The notes: generated by a model not told the origin, from the sequence alone. A stretch of 64,000 bases of DNA from Zygaena filipendulae (GCA_907165275.2 OU015653.1:12802001-12866000); one strand, 5' to 3'. Positions 20,551 through 32,599 are shown, counted from the first letter of the stretch. Made by a program: numbers and translations.

Positions 20551-20670
20551 ACAATTTCGTGGGGCCGTATTAGTCTATTTCTTTTGTCTCAAATTAATTA
20601 AAATATCATATAAAAGAGACGAAATTAATTTAATTGGCAACAGGCTCAACGTCTCTGTAAGAAATTTTGT

Positions 20671-20676
20671 AATAAA
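20671..20676 (+). promoter_or_regulatory. Candidate polyadenylation signal AATAAA
   Basis: It lies 121 nt after the stop codon of the terminal exon. No other AATAAA was noticed between the stop and this point. The cleavage site was not identified. Confidence 0.45.
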
Positions 20677-20826
20677 GGTAATTTAATTAGAATGCTACTT
20701 GGAGATTATCCCACGAAACCACCTTGTACCAAACTGAACAGAGCTATTACAATGGATTCCAGATACTGATATATTACCTGCTAATATGTATATATTTATT
20801 TTTTGTTATGACATACGTACCTACTT

Positions 20827-21215
20827 GTGTCGATCGATGCGTTTGAAATGTGGTGCTGGCGCAAAATGTTGGGAATTCCCTGGACTGCGAGAAGGACCAA
20901 CGCTTCGATCCTGGCTGAGCTGAACATCAAGTCGAGACTCTCTACGGTGTGTATGAAGCGACTCCTACAGTACTTCGGTCACGAGAACCTGACAGCCTGG
21001 AGAGATTGATTGTTGTCGGGCACGTGGATGGTAAGAGGGGCCGCGGAAGATCGCCATCGCGATGGACGGACATGGTGAAGGAGGCCACGAAGTGCAACGT
21101 CCAGGCATCCATGCGCCAGGCGGAGAATAGGGCTGCCTGGAGAGCCCTGGTGAAACGTGTCGTCCAGAGTAGTCACGACCCTCAGCCATGAGGAATCGAC
21201 TAAGAAGAAGAAGAC
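20827..21215 (+). pseudogene. RTE-clade LINE, C-terminal end of reverse transcriptase ORF (broken)
   Basis: Frame 1 gives DAFEMWCWRKMLGIPWTARR then TNASILAELNIKSRLSTVCM, KRLLQYFGH. From about 20995 the reading moves to another frame: REPDSLERLIVVGHVDGKRG, RGRSPSRWTDMVKEA, NRAAWRALVKRVVQSSHDPQ P and stop at 21189-21191. This is the conserved end of RTE-type reverse transcriptase proteins. A small deletion near FGH shifts the frame. The 3' tail CGACTAAGAAGAAGAAGA follows. It is 5' truncated, just after the host gene's 3' end. Confidence 0.85.
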
Positions 21216-21407
21216 CTACTTGTGACAGCACCGTTAGTGTAGTGGTATATCAACCTGACTGCTACGCTGTGTGTCATGGGTGTCGATATAGGTACTCGCA
21301 ACAGGGTAGACATTCATGTGAGCAGCATATTTGGTGACTGAGTCTGAGTGTTTAGCATTTATCATAATTATGTAGGTATTATCAAAGATAGAGTGCATGA
21401 AGTACAT

Positions 21408-21578
21408 ACTAGCTGTTCCCCGTGGTTTTACCTACGATAAGTTTGGATTTCCCGCGGCAATTCCAGGATAATCAGTACTCTTTACTTGTACCCCTGATAA
21501 CGTGTATGCAAAATTTTATTCATTTTTCAATTCCAGTCATTCAGGAGAAAGCATTTTATATGTATAGATACATAGATA
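21408..21578 (+). repeat. C-family, subfamily H
   Basis: ACTAGCTGTTCCCCGTGG, CCCGCGGCAATTCCAGGATA, CCTGATAACGTGTATGCAAA, and the tail ATTCAGGAGAAAGCATTTTA then TATGTATAGATA, which is shared with the copy at 63539. Confidence 0.7.
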
Positions 21579-21872
21579 AGTGTGAAACATATATCACTAA
21601 TAGGTACAAGTTCATACGACGACTGTAACATTCAGACGACCTCTTCACAAAGGGTTTTTTTTACAACTTTTCAATCGTGTGTGTGTGTGTGTAAAAGATG
21701 TCATTTTCCATTTGGGACGGTGAAAATAAAGTTGCGTAAAAACATTCCTTTAACCCCGGGACAGTCGAAATGAGTTGTAGCGCTTATTCGCCCGAAGGGT
21801 ACACCAAAATGGAGTGATTGTATTTTGTTTCTCGCCCGAATCAAAAGAAAAAAAATAGAATTCTTTTTTTTT

Positions 21873-22310
21873 ATTCATCACAGTAATTTATTTAAGTACC
21901 ATATAGAGGCATTTTTAGGTTGATCCAAAATTAAATACCTTTATTAAATTACTAGCTTACTTTTATTTTTTACTAGTTGTGCCCTGCGGTTTCACCCGCG
22001 TTAATTTTAGAGTTACCGCGGGAATTCCGGGATAAAAGTACCCAATATGTTAATCTGATGTATAAGCTATATTATTGCAAAGTTTCATTTTAATCCATCC
22101 AGAAGTTTTTGGGTGAAAGAGTAACAAACATCCATCCATCCATCCATCCATCCATCCATGCATTCATCCATCCATCCATCCATACATTCTTACAAACTTT
22201 CAGGTTTATAATATTACATAGTAGGATTCATCACAGTAATTTATTTAAGTACCATATAGAGGCATTTTTAGGTTGATCCAAAATTAAATACTTTTATTAA
22301 ATTACTAGCT
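21873..22310. repeat. 85-bp direct duplication flanking a C-family copy
   Basis: 21873-21957 (ATTCATCACAGTAATTTATT...) is repeated at 22226-22310 with one mismatch (C to T). Between them lie 268 bp holding a C-family copy (21971-22225) with a (CATC)n tract in its tail. The second repeat ends exactly in the ACTAGCT head of the next C-family copy. Confidence 0.85.
21971..22225 (+). repeat. C-family copy with (CATC)n microsatellite
   Basis: ACTAGTTGTGCCCTGCGGTT, GTTACCGCGGGAATTCCGGG, ATGTTAATCTGATGTATAAG, GAAAGAGTAACAAACATCC, then (CATC)n at about 22127-22183 and TTTATAATATTACATAGTAG GAT. Same subfamily as 54465-54676. Confidence 0.85.
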
Positions 22311-22512
22311 GTTACTCGCGATTTCCTACTTACGGTAATTACGGAGTTCCCACGGGAACTTTGAAATAAACAGTGCTCTATGTCCTTCTCTGTACCCCTG
22401 ACCCCTGACAACGTGTGTGCGAAATTTCATGATGGTCGGTTGACCGTTAAGGCGTGAAAGCGTAACAAACAAACAATGAAACAAACTTACTTTCGCATTT
22501 GTAATAAGTCAT
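22304..22512 (+). repeat. C-family copy
   Basis: ACTAGCTGTTACTCGCGATT, TCTCTGTACCCCTGACCCCT, GACAACGTGTGTGCGAAATT, AAGGCGTGAAAGCGTAACAA, tail CTTTCGCATTTGTAATAAGT. Confidence 0.8.
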
Positions 22513-22556
22513 GATTTTTTTTACGTTTTACCTTACATATATATTTTAAACAAATA

Positions 22557-22562
22557 ATATAT

Positions 22563-22598
<36 letters not shown>

Positions 22599-22770
22599 TC
22601 CTTTATTGCACATAAAATAACAATGATACAGTACCTAAAGAAAAAGGAGAAAGCAAAAAGGAAAAAGGAAAAGCAAAAGGTCTTATCTTCCAGACAACCA
22701 ATTATGCGAAAGGACAAACAAAAATACATAGACACGGGTGGTTGGGTAAAGCATTCCAAACATTATACCA
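22557..22770 (-). mobile_element. Non-LTR retroelement 3' end with (TTTA)n tail (reverse)
   Basis: On the minus strand TGTGCAATAAAGGATTAAAT runs into (AAAT)n at 22598-22563. The upstream part is A/G-rich and has no frame. Confidence 0.55.
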
Positions 22771-24200
22771 TATAAATACATAAACTACACAATACATGAC
22801 AATACATAAACATATAAAATCATTACATACCAACTACCTATACTCATGCAGCACATACATTGACATATACATAAATAAATATTATAACATATTACTAACT
22901 ATATATACTTAACCAATGTGTTAATATTAAGATAAGAAGGATTAAAAATATATAAAACCATAAAATACTATAATGTTACTAAGTAATAGGAGCATTGTAG
23001 GAAAGGTAATGAAGTCGTAGTACGAATTTGAAGGACGATATAATAGATTAATATAGTCTTATGATTCCCAAAGTTTACCATAATATAACTAGGTAAGTAT
23101 GTATCTACCTAGGTAGTTATTACTTACATAGGAAAGTCAAATTCAACAGAAATATAGGTAACCTAATGTTGTTAGAAAATGCATTGAAAAGACATCTGTA
23201 TACGCTTCAATCGTATTAATTATACCATTACTTGAAAGTATTTACCAGGTTCTACCGTCGACACAACCCTTTCATAGTCTATAAATAGGACGTATTTATT
23301 TACAGTTCGCTTGAGCGTTGGTTGAGTAAAAAATTCCGAACACTTAACAGGGTTCCGTATTTTGTTTTTAAACCAGGAAACTCACAGAAGTATTGGCGGA
23401 TCATACCCTAAAAGTCATTCAACGCCTTATCGTTTTGTAAAGCCATGCCCTTGACACGCTGGCAGATCGAATATACGGGTCATTCACCTGTGGGAACCTA
23501 GGTTTTTATTTAAGGTTTCCTCTGTGATTTATTAGTGTCATCTTGTATTTATATTTTAATTCGTTACACGAAAGCATAGACTACCGAAGGTATTAATACG
23601 TCTCTCGTTTACTCTTACATCCTGTACAATAATTGTATATCGATAAAAATGGGGTCGTCAAATAGACGGCATAGAATGTCATATTCACCTTATCCTTTAT
23701 TATGGAAATACGCAAAAAATACTTTGAAGATAACCAAACGCGAAAGGATTGTAGCGACTTTAGAACATTTTCAATGTTGAGAAGATTATCCTGGGACACA
23801 GTAACTTGTAGTTTTGCTAAGGAAACATTAGTAATTAATATAGCTATCAACATTGAATACCATTCTAGAGTAACACGTCAATATATTATATTTATTTTTA
23901 ATGTAATTTTTTCCAACTACAATCAGCTTGCTGCTGTGCTCCTCAGAAACTAACCGCGTGCATTTCGAGATGTCTTCTACAACTCTAAAAAGTATCCTAT
24001 CTCCCTTATTGATGCTGTAGCTTCCTATAATTGAAAGAATTTCTTGAAAACGTTTCAGCCGGAGGGCTATTTTAAAAAAACAAAATATAAATTATGTAAA
24101 CTTTTCCTCTTTTTATAATAGTATACAATAGGTGGTATATACAAGCTCGATCTTGCTTAGTAGTGTTTAGTTTTATTTCATTATTCTTTATTTTGTCTTT
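22771..24200. other. AT-rich, nothing firm
   Basis: 22771-23150 is dominated by short ATACATA/TATAAATA runs. Open frames at 23593-23953 overlap on both strands and look like chance. No repeats of the main families seen. Confidence 0.35.
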
Positions 24201-24312
24201 TCTTTATTTTGTTATTATTTAATTATTTTCATTTGTGTTGTTCTGTATGTGTTCATTTGTAGGTATTTTGTTTCTCCTCTAGCTTGAATAAATCTTTCTT
24301 TCTTTCTTTCTT
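24201..24312 (+). mobile_element. Retroelement 3' end with (CTTT)n tail
   Basis: TAGCTTGAATAAATCTTTCT then CTTT units. Same design as 59580-59690: AATAAA followed at once by (CTTT)n. The stretch 24313-25420 after it is unassigned. Confidence 0.45.
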
Positions 24313-25420
24313 AGTACGAAATATTTTTTATTTATTTAATCACTGAACATACTTATGTAATATCAAAAGATTATTTTTGAGTGTTGCAAGATCAACTTCA
24401 GAGCAATCACTTCCTTAGTAAATAAAAGAGTGGGTCTATTCTCATCAAATAGTGTTACCTAATGTAAGAAGGAAAATAGTTTCCTTCATTACACTCTTAC
24501 CAAGTGTATTATAGAGTAAATTCTCGTAAAAACAATTACATTAAGAAAACGGGGAAGGAAGAAAATTGCACGTGTAGATCGGAGATAAAAGCCAACTATG
24601 CGTTTCAAGATGGTTAATTCGCGTTTAAGGGGCTATATCGAAAAACAAAATAAATGCTGAAAAGACAGTGAAGCGCATTTATTTATAAATGACTGGTTGC
24701 GAGATAAAGTGATAGCTGTTAGCGGTTACGACGAAATAAAACGAGAAAAACCGTAAAAGCATTGGCTTGTACATTTTAACTAAGCTAAATTCTAGTTTTG
24801 TCAGAATTTAGCAGTTATCAATCCCTTTTTATAAAATTAACACTTGAATTTCCTTGCGTACAAATTGCTGTTTAGGAGTTATTTTATGATAAAACAGATA
24901 GTAGATTTCCGGAGAAAATTTACCATAATCGTAGTAATTCTAATTTAAAATGCACTTTCCTGACTTTTTAAGTTTGAGGTTTTTTTTTACGTATCCTCCT
25001 AACATACTTACTACCACTACATAACATAACATACTTACATACATACATACTTACTTTATTACTCGACTACTAAGTACATATGTCAAAACGTATCCACCAG
25101 GAATCAGTCAATTAAATGCAAATTATGTATTATTCCTCCATATTTATTATGTCGCCTTCAAAGTAGGCCTCTTCTACAAAACTTACGTCAACGAATGAGC
25201 TAACCTTCAAAACATTTTTTAAACGTACTTTTTGTAATCGATTTTAGTACTCGCTCTGAATTCTCTTATAAGTCATCTATCGATTGATAACGTGTGTCGC
25301 GAAGTGATAATTGGAAAAAATTACGCATGCATTTCGAGATTTCCTCGGGAACTCCTAACATAGCTATGTACCAATGTCTCGATAAAACAACTAATGCATG
25401 CCCATTGACTAATTTTTTTT

Positions 25421-25784
25421 TAGTCCGTCTTGTAGATTAACAAAAAAATATTAGACATGTATTTTTTATTTTTTTAAGATAAGATAAACTTTATTCAGCA
25501 AGAACAAACACATACACCACGCAACAAACACTTTGCAATAACAAAGGTAAAAAATAATAACAATATAATATTACGTAATCAAAAAATAACGGCGATACGT
25601 TGAGTTGAAATTTCGCGTGACGTCACTATTCGGACAGTTTGTATGGCGGTTTTATCGGTTAGTGACGTCACGACCCCCTCACCCTGAACTTTAATGCGCT
25701 TAATCTCTGTATATTTTAATTAATTTGAAAAAGCAAAAAATACGTGTCTATTGTTTTTTTTTTTATTTTCTAACTGACGGACTA
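25421..25784 (+). mobile_element. G-family MITE with nested retroelement tail
   Basis: Ends are TAGTCCGTCTTGTAGATTAA and TTCTAACTGACGGACTA. Two exact TGACGTCA palindromes lie at 25618-25625 and 25663-25670. A separate segment at about 25478-25572 (reverse: GCTGAATAAAGTTTATCTTA) interrupts the left arm. Confidence 0.75.
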
Positions 25785-27140
25785 ATTAGAATTTTTATTT
25801 TCAAAAGTAGTCAACATCCCCATTGTATCGTGTGCGAGAGATATCATAATATGTGTACAAATAGATTAGGCACTGTTTGTGTTTGTTTCTTTTACTTGTG
25901 TGTTGTTCTGAAATAAAAGTATTATCTTTGTTTCTTTCTTCTATCTAAATATGACCACAATCAGTTAAGTTCTCAAAAGTTACACTTTCAATAACAGAAG
26001 CACCAACAGTTTTATCGTGAAATGCAGATTTAATCTGAATAAAATACTTGGGCTTGACTGTTTCTTAAGCTGTATATAAGCTTAGTGAGATAAACTTTAT
26101 GTCTACCAATGGATGTTCCCGCCTATCACAAATCGGTTTGGATTCTCAATACTTACTATAGTCTATAAGGGATTTAAGTCGTAAAATGTCATTGACTCCA
26201 CGCCTGTGACAAATCAGCACATGTTACATTGGGACTGTGAGTGACAACCGCAATATAGTACATTTAGGAGATACGCTTTCTATCTGGAAAACTTACTTGG
26301 CTAAATATTTTTTTTTCGGTAACTGATTGTGAATCTATACATTCTGCACAGCTATTCGTACTAAAAGGGACGAATAATTTATGACAATATTTATTATTAT
26401 AAATATTAAAGAAATATATGAAAGAGTTCATACAAAATTTCTTACGGGTAAGTAATCCTAATTACAATAATACTTATACCTATAATATAACTGCAGCAGG
26501 TATGTATTGTATATACCTAGTACCTATATATTTATTCGTCTGACAATATTAATTCAAAATATATTATTTTAGCGAAAAATAAGTCGCTTTGTTTCGTTTC
26601 TCTCCTTTCCTTCGTAAAATTTTTATTAAGAAGAAAAAGAGTCTTGATGGAACCTAAATTAGAACTTTTTCATGGCGGTTGTTAGCTAGACGCTAGCACA
26701 ACTCGACTCAACCACGATTGCTTTATGTCAACCGACGAACAATTTGAGCGTTTAGTTGACACCTCCGTTGCACTCTCCTCTCGAAATATTGTATGGTTTT
26801 GTCGACGAGAATCGATAAAATGGCTCGATATAATTTTATCGTGTTGCGCATCTTAGCCCCGCAGGCGTCGTGTTTTTCGATATTTCAATCAAAATTCAGC
26901 GGCCATTTTGTTTTCCAAAGAAAAAACTAGTTTTCGAGCGAAAATCGTATTTTATCTTAGGGGGCTAGATATATTGTCATTGGCGTTGCGCCATAACTAT
27001 AGAAGTAGAAAAAGAAGTTGTTTTAATTACAAAAAAAAAAATAGGCATTGGCAAAATTAAACGCGATAAATGACATAACTAAATAAGAAGAAGACAATTA
27101 GTATGAATGGTCGACTAGCTTCGAACGTTAGTTAATCGTC
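25785..27140. other. Unassigned intergenic stretch
   Basis: 25880-25945 holds AAATAAAAGTATTATCTTTG with TTTCTTTCTTC, perhaps another retroelement tail. 26690-26960 is GC-richer with TCGATA-rich runs and no recognisable frame. Confidence 0.3.
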
Positions 27141-27144
27141 AATC

Positions 27145-27339
27145 CTACTATCCTACTAATATTATAAATGTGAAAGGGATGTTTGGATGGTTGTTACGCA
27201 ATCACGCAAAAACGGCCGAACGGATTTGGATGGCACGTTGTCAGGGGTACAGAGAAGGACATAGGGTACCTTTTATCCTGGAATTCTCGCAGGAACTCCG
27301 AAATTACCGCGGGTGAAACCGCGGGGCACAGCTAGTTTA
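27145..27339 (-). repeat. C-family copy, near complete (reverse)
   Basis: TCCTACTAATATTATAAATG, GTTACGCAATCACGCAAAAA, TTGTCAGGGGTACAGAGAAG, GACATAGGGTACCTTTTATC, GCGGGTGAAACCGCGGGGCA then CAGCTAGTTT. One of the best preserved copies and close to the + copy at 62559. Confidence 0.85.
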
Positions 27340-27854
27340 TAATACGAATGTACAATAATCAATTATACGTCTATTTACAGAATAAATAGAAGCTCCGTTC
27401 TGTAACACGGTATTCGTGGTTCATGCAGTTTTGAATGCGTGAATTTAGATATATGTATACGTTTTGTTACGAGTAATACCTAAGTAAAGTATCGTATCTT
27501 TTGTTTTTCATTACAAACCCGAGCGCACGTGTTGTACTTCACAATGTACATTACTCCTCGTCAAAAAAGGCAGTTAAATTTTTTTTATACCTCCAAGCAA
27601 TCCATTTCTTTATTGTTATAAATACGCAAATTTCTATAAATTCTGCTTTAACTGAGTTCTTAAATCAAATCTAAATTCTGCTTTTTCTTTACGTACCTAC
27701 CAGGTATCAGTGACTTAAAAAATCTGTGACTTAAAATGATTAAAAAATAGTCACTTTCATCTTAAAACTCTTTCGCAGTGCACATGAAAAGATATTTTTC
27801 AGTTTTTTTTTTGAGCATAATATAATCGTGTGCTTATCAGTCTTCTTGATATTT

Positions 27855-28000
27855 AAGGTACGCCTTGTCTGGGATACCTATCAGAAAAGGAGACAGGGAC
27901 CTTTTATCCACAAAGTACTACTGTTCCCGAGGAATAGAATAGCTATTGTTTGACAAAAATAGACATTAACGTGAGCGAAATCGTTGGCAAGAACTAGTTG
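27855..28000 (-). repeat. Decayed C-family copy (reverse)
   Basis: GGACCTTTTATCC, GAGCGAAATCGTTGGCAAGA, ACTAGTTG. Strongly diverged. Confidence 0.35.
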
Positions 28001-28348
28001 AGTTATAAAATTATACTTACCTACGTATTTATGAGTAGAACCTACTTTCGTTTTCTTTTTTTGTATTAACATGAAAAATACGAAATATTAGACGCCAACT
28101 TTTAACCATTACAGATCAGCTGTGCGGTTTCTCGCACCACATAATCGTGATATATGGAGGCATTAAGTGAGGTTCGAACATCGCAACTCAACAAGAGCGT
28201 ACTTTATTGTAACTAATAAAATATTGTACGGATCTTTCAGTACGGTGTCTGGTGTGCTCGATATCTGCACATGTTGTGTTTTATTATTTCCTTAATGATG
28301 CGTATAGGTAGTAAAACTTCATTACCTATGTTAAATCATCTTCTTATA

Positions 28349-28533
28349 TATGAACATAGATAAGCAATAGTGTGTTAATCCATACAGGAGAAATTTTGAG
28401 TTTTTTTATGTTCAACATTTTATTGGTATTTAAAACACAGAACTAAAAAAACGTTCTACAAGTCTCAAAAAAGCATTCTGTACCAATAACTTTATTTTCT
28501 GGGTTAACATGTTATTGCTTATCGGCGTCCATG
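28349..28533. mobile_element. TIR MITE, GATAAGCAATA family, copy 1
   Basis: The left end GAACATAGATAAGCAATAGT is mirrored by AACATGTTATTGCTTATCGG then CGTCCATG. A second copy is at 40523-40744. Confidence 0.65.
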
Positions 28534-28540
28534 TAAAAAT

Positions 28541-28985
28541 GAATTGCTGTTCGTTTGTCTTGTTAAAACTCGTGAATGGCTGGACCGGTTTGGCTAATTT
28601 TGATCTTGAAATACTTGTGGAAGTTCAGGGAAAGTTTGGAAGTAAATTAGGCTAGGTACTTTAGCATTCCTGCGGGAATTCCAAAACTCACACGGCAGAA
28701 ACCGCGGGTCACAGCTATAGTTAACTAATATTATTTTTCTGCATGTTTGTTACCTTACCTTCTTCAAAATTTCTTTATTAATAACGATTGGTTGGTACAA
28801 TCACTTATAATAATCGTCAGAAAATTATTCTAACTAAATACTGGAATTTTTTTTTCCACCTTGTCAGGTGTACAGAAAAGGACATAGGGTAATTTTTATC
28901 CCGGATTTCCCACGGGAATCCCGGAATAAACGCGGACGACACCGTATGAAATTTTGCATACACGTTGTCACGAGTACGATCAGCA
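28541..28985 (-). repeat. C-family copies (reverse): subfamily D and a core
   Basis: 28541-28721: ATTGCTGTTCGTTTGTCTTG, CCGGTTTGGCTAATTTTGAT, AACCGCGGGTCACAGCTATA. 28850-28985: TTGTCAGGTGTACAGAAAAG, TTATCCCGGATTTCCCACGG, and TTTTGCATACACGTTGTCAC. Confidence 0.65.
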
Positions 28986-29654
28986 TCAGCTATATCGAAA
29001 TCACTTTTCACATTCATTAAATAATTTTGCAGTATTAATAAAGATCAAAGACCTGAAACGGGTCGTGAGTGAAACACGGTTCATAAATTTATAATTTAGT
29101 GTAATCAGTACAGAAGAGTAAGTTTAAATATACACAAAATAGTCACTGACCTTCGCGATCCGTGATAGAGTTCGAAGATGCAGTGGCGTCGGCCAGCATG
29201 CGAAGATCAGGATGAAGAAGGAACAGGAACAGCAGAAGATCCAAAGTTTTTTAAGTTTCTAGTAAAGATTGTAGATAGATTGAAGGTAGTTTTGATATCC
29301 AAAGAAGGAAGCTGGAATTATTTGTCATCATGAAATCCCTGTCGGCCGCCGTCCAGGTCTCACGCCACATCACAAAAGACCAGTGAGTGATATAAAAACA
29401 TTACATGAGACCTGGATCGAGGCTTAAAAATATTAAAATATAATGTAAGAATAAAAATATTTAATACCTGTTTAGTCTCCTTTTGTAACTAAAGTTATAG
29501 ATGTTTAATTATATTAAATCTAGTATTTATTCAATGTGTTTAGAAGATAATTTGATCACAGCGTAGTGAAAGAATCCGAGAGAAAAACAAAACAATAACG
29601 CCGACGCCCAAGAAAACTAAATTTAGAATTTAGATAAAGAAAAAAACGTACTAC
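28986..29654. other. Unassigned stretch
   Basis: 29150-29400 is GC-richer (TTCGCGATCCGTGATAGAG; TCGGCCGCCGTCCAGGTCTC) with an A/G-rich run of GAAGAAGGAACAGGAACAGC. No frame or repeat match found. Confidence 0.3.
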
Positions 29655-29878
29655 CTCCATGGACGTTAGCACCACGTTACAGACCGACAATTTTTTTTGC
29701 ATATTTTTGATGTTGACTGTACAAAAAAGGTCATTTTAGAGTCAGATAGCCCATTTATTGAGGTAGGCTATATATCATCACGCTAAGACCAATAGGAGAG
29801 AGCATCAATAAAAAATGTTGCTAAAACAGTAAAAAGTATTCCTTTTAAGAGCTTCCATTGCGTACGCTGCGTTAATTC
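29655..29878 (+). repeat. Dispersed repeat with AGATAGCCCATTTATTGAGG motif
   Basis: Contains AGTCAGATAGCCCATTTATT, GGCTATATATCATCACGCTA, AGACCAATAGGAGAGAGCA and CATTGCGTACGCTGCGTTAA. I recognise this block as common in lepidopteran genomic sequence, without a class. Confidence 0.45.
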
Positions 29879-29879
29879 T

Positions 29880-30366
29880 AATATATATAAATCACGTGTC
29901 ACGTTGTTTGTCCGCGATGGACTCCGAAACTACTGAACGGATTTTGATAAAGTTTTGCAACCGTTTATAATATGGTCCAACTTAAAAGATAGGATAGTTT
30001 TTATCCCGGAATTCCCTCGGGAACTGAAGGACATAGAGTACTTTTTCCCGCAACCTCCGCGGGAACTCCGAAATTACTGCGGATGAAATCGCGGGGGACA
30101 GCTATCTAATCTAATATATATAAATCACGTGTCACGTTGTTTGTCCGCGTCGGACTCCGAAACTACTGAACGAATTTTAATAAAATTTTGTAACTATTTA
30201 TAATTTGGTCCAACTTAAAAGATAGGATAGTTTTTATCCCGGAATCCCCGCGGGAACTCCGGAATTAATGCGGGGAACTGCTTATCACCGTAAACTACAG
30301 CACTTTTTCCCGGAATTTCCGCGGGAACTCCGAAATTACCGCGGATGAAATCGCGGGGGACAGCTA
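29880..30366 (-). repeat. Two tandem C-family copies, subfamily E (reverse)
   Basis: Each unit starts at the left with TATATATAAATCACGTGTCA, CGTTGTTTGTCCGCG, and ends ATGAAATCGCGGGGGACAGC (about 30104 and 30363). The same subfamily forms the triplet at 12342-12956. A further reversed head scrap is at 30395-30435. Confidence 0.8.
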
Positions 30367-30667
30367 GTGTGAAATATATTTTAGTTAATTTTTTCCTCAA
30401 ATTAACACCGGTGAAACTGCGGGGCACAGTTAGTGTCATATATGTTGCATTCCTGAATAAACGAAAATGTAATAACAAAACAAACTGCAGGAATAACCTC
30501 ATCATTAAGAAAACACTATGTTCTTTTATTAAATTTATTCAAATTTAATTTGGATCATCAGTCATCTTCGTATGACATGTGTGAAAGATGAAAAAGCATT
30601 TTCATAAAAATAGGACCTTTACTTCAGTTTGCTAAAAGCTAAATAATTTTAAGCAAATATTTTTTCG

Positions 30668-30848
30668 CTAGCCCGCGATTCCCCGCGATTTCACTCGCGT
30701 TATTTTCGGAGTTCCCTCGGAAGTTCAGGGATGATAAGTACCCTATGTCCTTCTCTGCAGACCGGACAACGTGTGGGAAAACTAGGCGATGATCGGTCGA
30801 ATAGTTAACCCGAGGAAGCGTAAAAAACAAAAAAAACATATATTAGGA
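30668..30848 (+). repeat. C-family copy
   Basis: TAGCCCGCGATTCCCCGCGA, GGAGTTCCCTCGGAAGTTCA, GTACCCTATGTCCTTCTCTG, GAAGCGTAAAAAACAAAAA. Confidence 0.65.
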
Positions 30849-30900
30849 TTTAGTATTTATCTACAACTGTAACAGAAATTGTTTTCAGAAATAGTATGAT

Positions 30901-31202
30901 ACTAGCTGTGCCCCGCGGTGTTACCCGCGGAAATTTCGCAGATCCCGCAGGAATTCCGGAATGCAAAGTACCTACCCTATGTCCTTCTCTGTGCCCCTGA
31001 CAATGTGTACCTAAGTATGCAAAATTTCATGAGATTTTACCGACCGGAGTTCCTGCGGGAATTTCAGGATAAAAGTATCCTATGTCCGTTTCCTGGTTCT
31101 AAGCTACCTCCCCACTAATTTTCAGCCAAATCGGTTCAGCCGTTCTTGAGTTATAAATAGTGTAACTAACACGACTTTCTTTTATATATATATATAGAAG
31201 AT
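30901..31202 (+). repeat. C-family copy with a second core and (TA)n tail
   Basis: ACTAGCTGTGCCCCGCGGTG, CTATGTCCTTCTCTGTGCCC, then a second core (CGGAGTTCCTGCGGGAATTT), AAATCGGTTCAGCCGTTCTT and a TTTTATATATATATA end. Confidence 0.75.
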
Positions 31203-31224
31203 TAGGTCTAATACATCACACACC

Positions 31225-31335
31225 GATTGAATGGAATGGAATGGAATAGAAAAGAATAGAATAGAAATAATATATTTATTTACACACAGGCCACGACACA
31301 ATATGAAAAGAGAGAAAAAAAAAGGATACCTATAA
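31225..31335 (-). mobile_element. Retroelement 3' end with (ATTCC/CTATT)n tail (reverse)
   Basis: Pentamer repeats GGAAT and GAATA at 31228-31268 precede TATTTATTTACACACAGGCC. On the minus strand this reads AAATAAATA then pentamers. Confidence 0.4.
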
Positions 31336-31693
31336 TAAAATAATAAATAACATAATATTGACGTAATCGCTTCGTAATTTGACTACTTCTAGTTGGGGGA
31401 AAATCCATTTATGAAATTAAGAATGAACGCCGACAAGGCAATATTGGCTAAGTTGGTCGCACGTGACGTTCGCATGTGACGGCTGAAGCTTAAGCCAACT
31501 CTCGTTATCATCTTTGCTGTCGGTTTATTGATCGATCTACCGACGACGCTCTGCAAGTGCTTCCGGGTTGAATTTTATATGAAAAAGTTTTTTTAACATC
31601 ACAATTTTTGTGGCTATTTTGCTTTTTGACGATAAAAAGAAAAACGCAGTAAAATAACTTTTTCCTTTTTTACGCAAACACCATAAAGTTTTT

Positions 31694-32000
31694 AGGGTTC
31701 CGTATCCAAAGGGTAAATCGGAACCCTATTACTAAAACTCTGCAGTCCATCCGTCCGTCCATCTGTCTGTCCGTCTGTCACTAGACTGTATCTCATGAAC
31801 CGTGATAGTTAGAAAGTTGAAATTTTAACAGAATATGATGTATTTCTATTGCCGCTAAAACTACAAATACAAAAAAATAGAATGAAATAAATATTTGAGG
31901 GGGCTCCCATACAACAAACGTAATTTTTTTGCCGTTTTTATAGACAATGGTACAGAACCTTTTGTGCGCGAGTCCGACTCGCACTTAGCCGGTTTTTTTT
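31694..32000 (+). mobile_element. AGGGTTCCGT...GCCGGTTTTTT element, copy 1
   Basis: Starts AGGGTTCCGTATCCAAAGGG, then CCGTCCGTCCATCTGTCTGT, TATCTCATGAACCGTGATAG, TGATGTATTTCTATTGCCGC, GGGGGCTCCCATACAACAAA, and ends GAGTCCGACTCGCACTTAGC CGG plus a T run. Recognised as a very widespread lepidopteran short element. Confidence 0.8.
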
Positions 32001-32599
32001 AATAAAAACTAAAAGTGAACTCCGTTATTTTAATTTTATTTGTACGTGAGCTTTGTAAGTTTTTTGTATGTCATGAAAAACTAAAGTTTTTGCAAATTCC
32101 AATCCAATTTAATTACTTTGACTTTTCAACTTGACAACTATGTTGCTGACTTGCAAATACATTGCAGTACTCTTATCTTAATTTTCTTTTGTAGTCTGCT
32201 TATAATTTACAAGGCACCCCGAAAAACGAGGTTCAAAGTTGAACTGTTCACTTGTTCAGTAAATAGTTCAAACATACAAACGTAGAAAACACGTCGTTAC
32301 TCTGTAGGTTATAACAGTCGAATTGCTTATTTGTCAGTTCCATTCAAGTAGTGGAGGTATTCAAAATTCTGTTCCTAATGAAAAAAATTTCACCAAACTG
32401 TAAGTATACGTACGTACACGTAATAGTCCTGTGTGGATCAACATAGAAAAATAAAAATAAAACAAAGTGAACGTAAATCTCATTCTCTAGGGATTACTAA
32501 CACCGTCGCGAAATGCTCAGCGAGTTTTATCACAAGAAATTGCACGGGTAAACCTTTGGTAGGTATTAAAATACAACACAACGCGGGTTTTCCCGTTTT
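32001..32599. other. AT-rich stretch between two sister elements
   Basis: No feature recognised. A 95-codon frame starting at 32433 runs into the next element and is not credited. Confidence 0.35.

Noticed and set aside
22120..22190. Short direct repeats as a CRISPR-like array
   Set aside because: A plain (CATC)n microsatellite in a eukaryotic short element; no spacers.
23593..23953. Overlapping 83-86 codon frames on both strands
   Set aside because: Ordinary AT-rich chance frames; no splice signals or recognisable residues.
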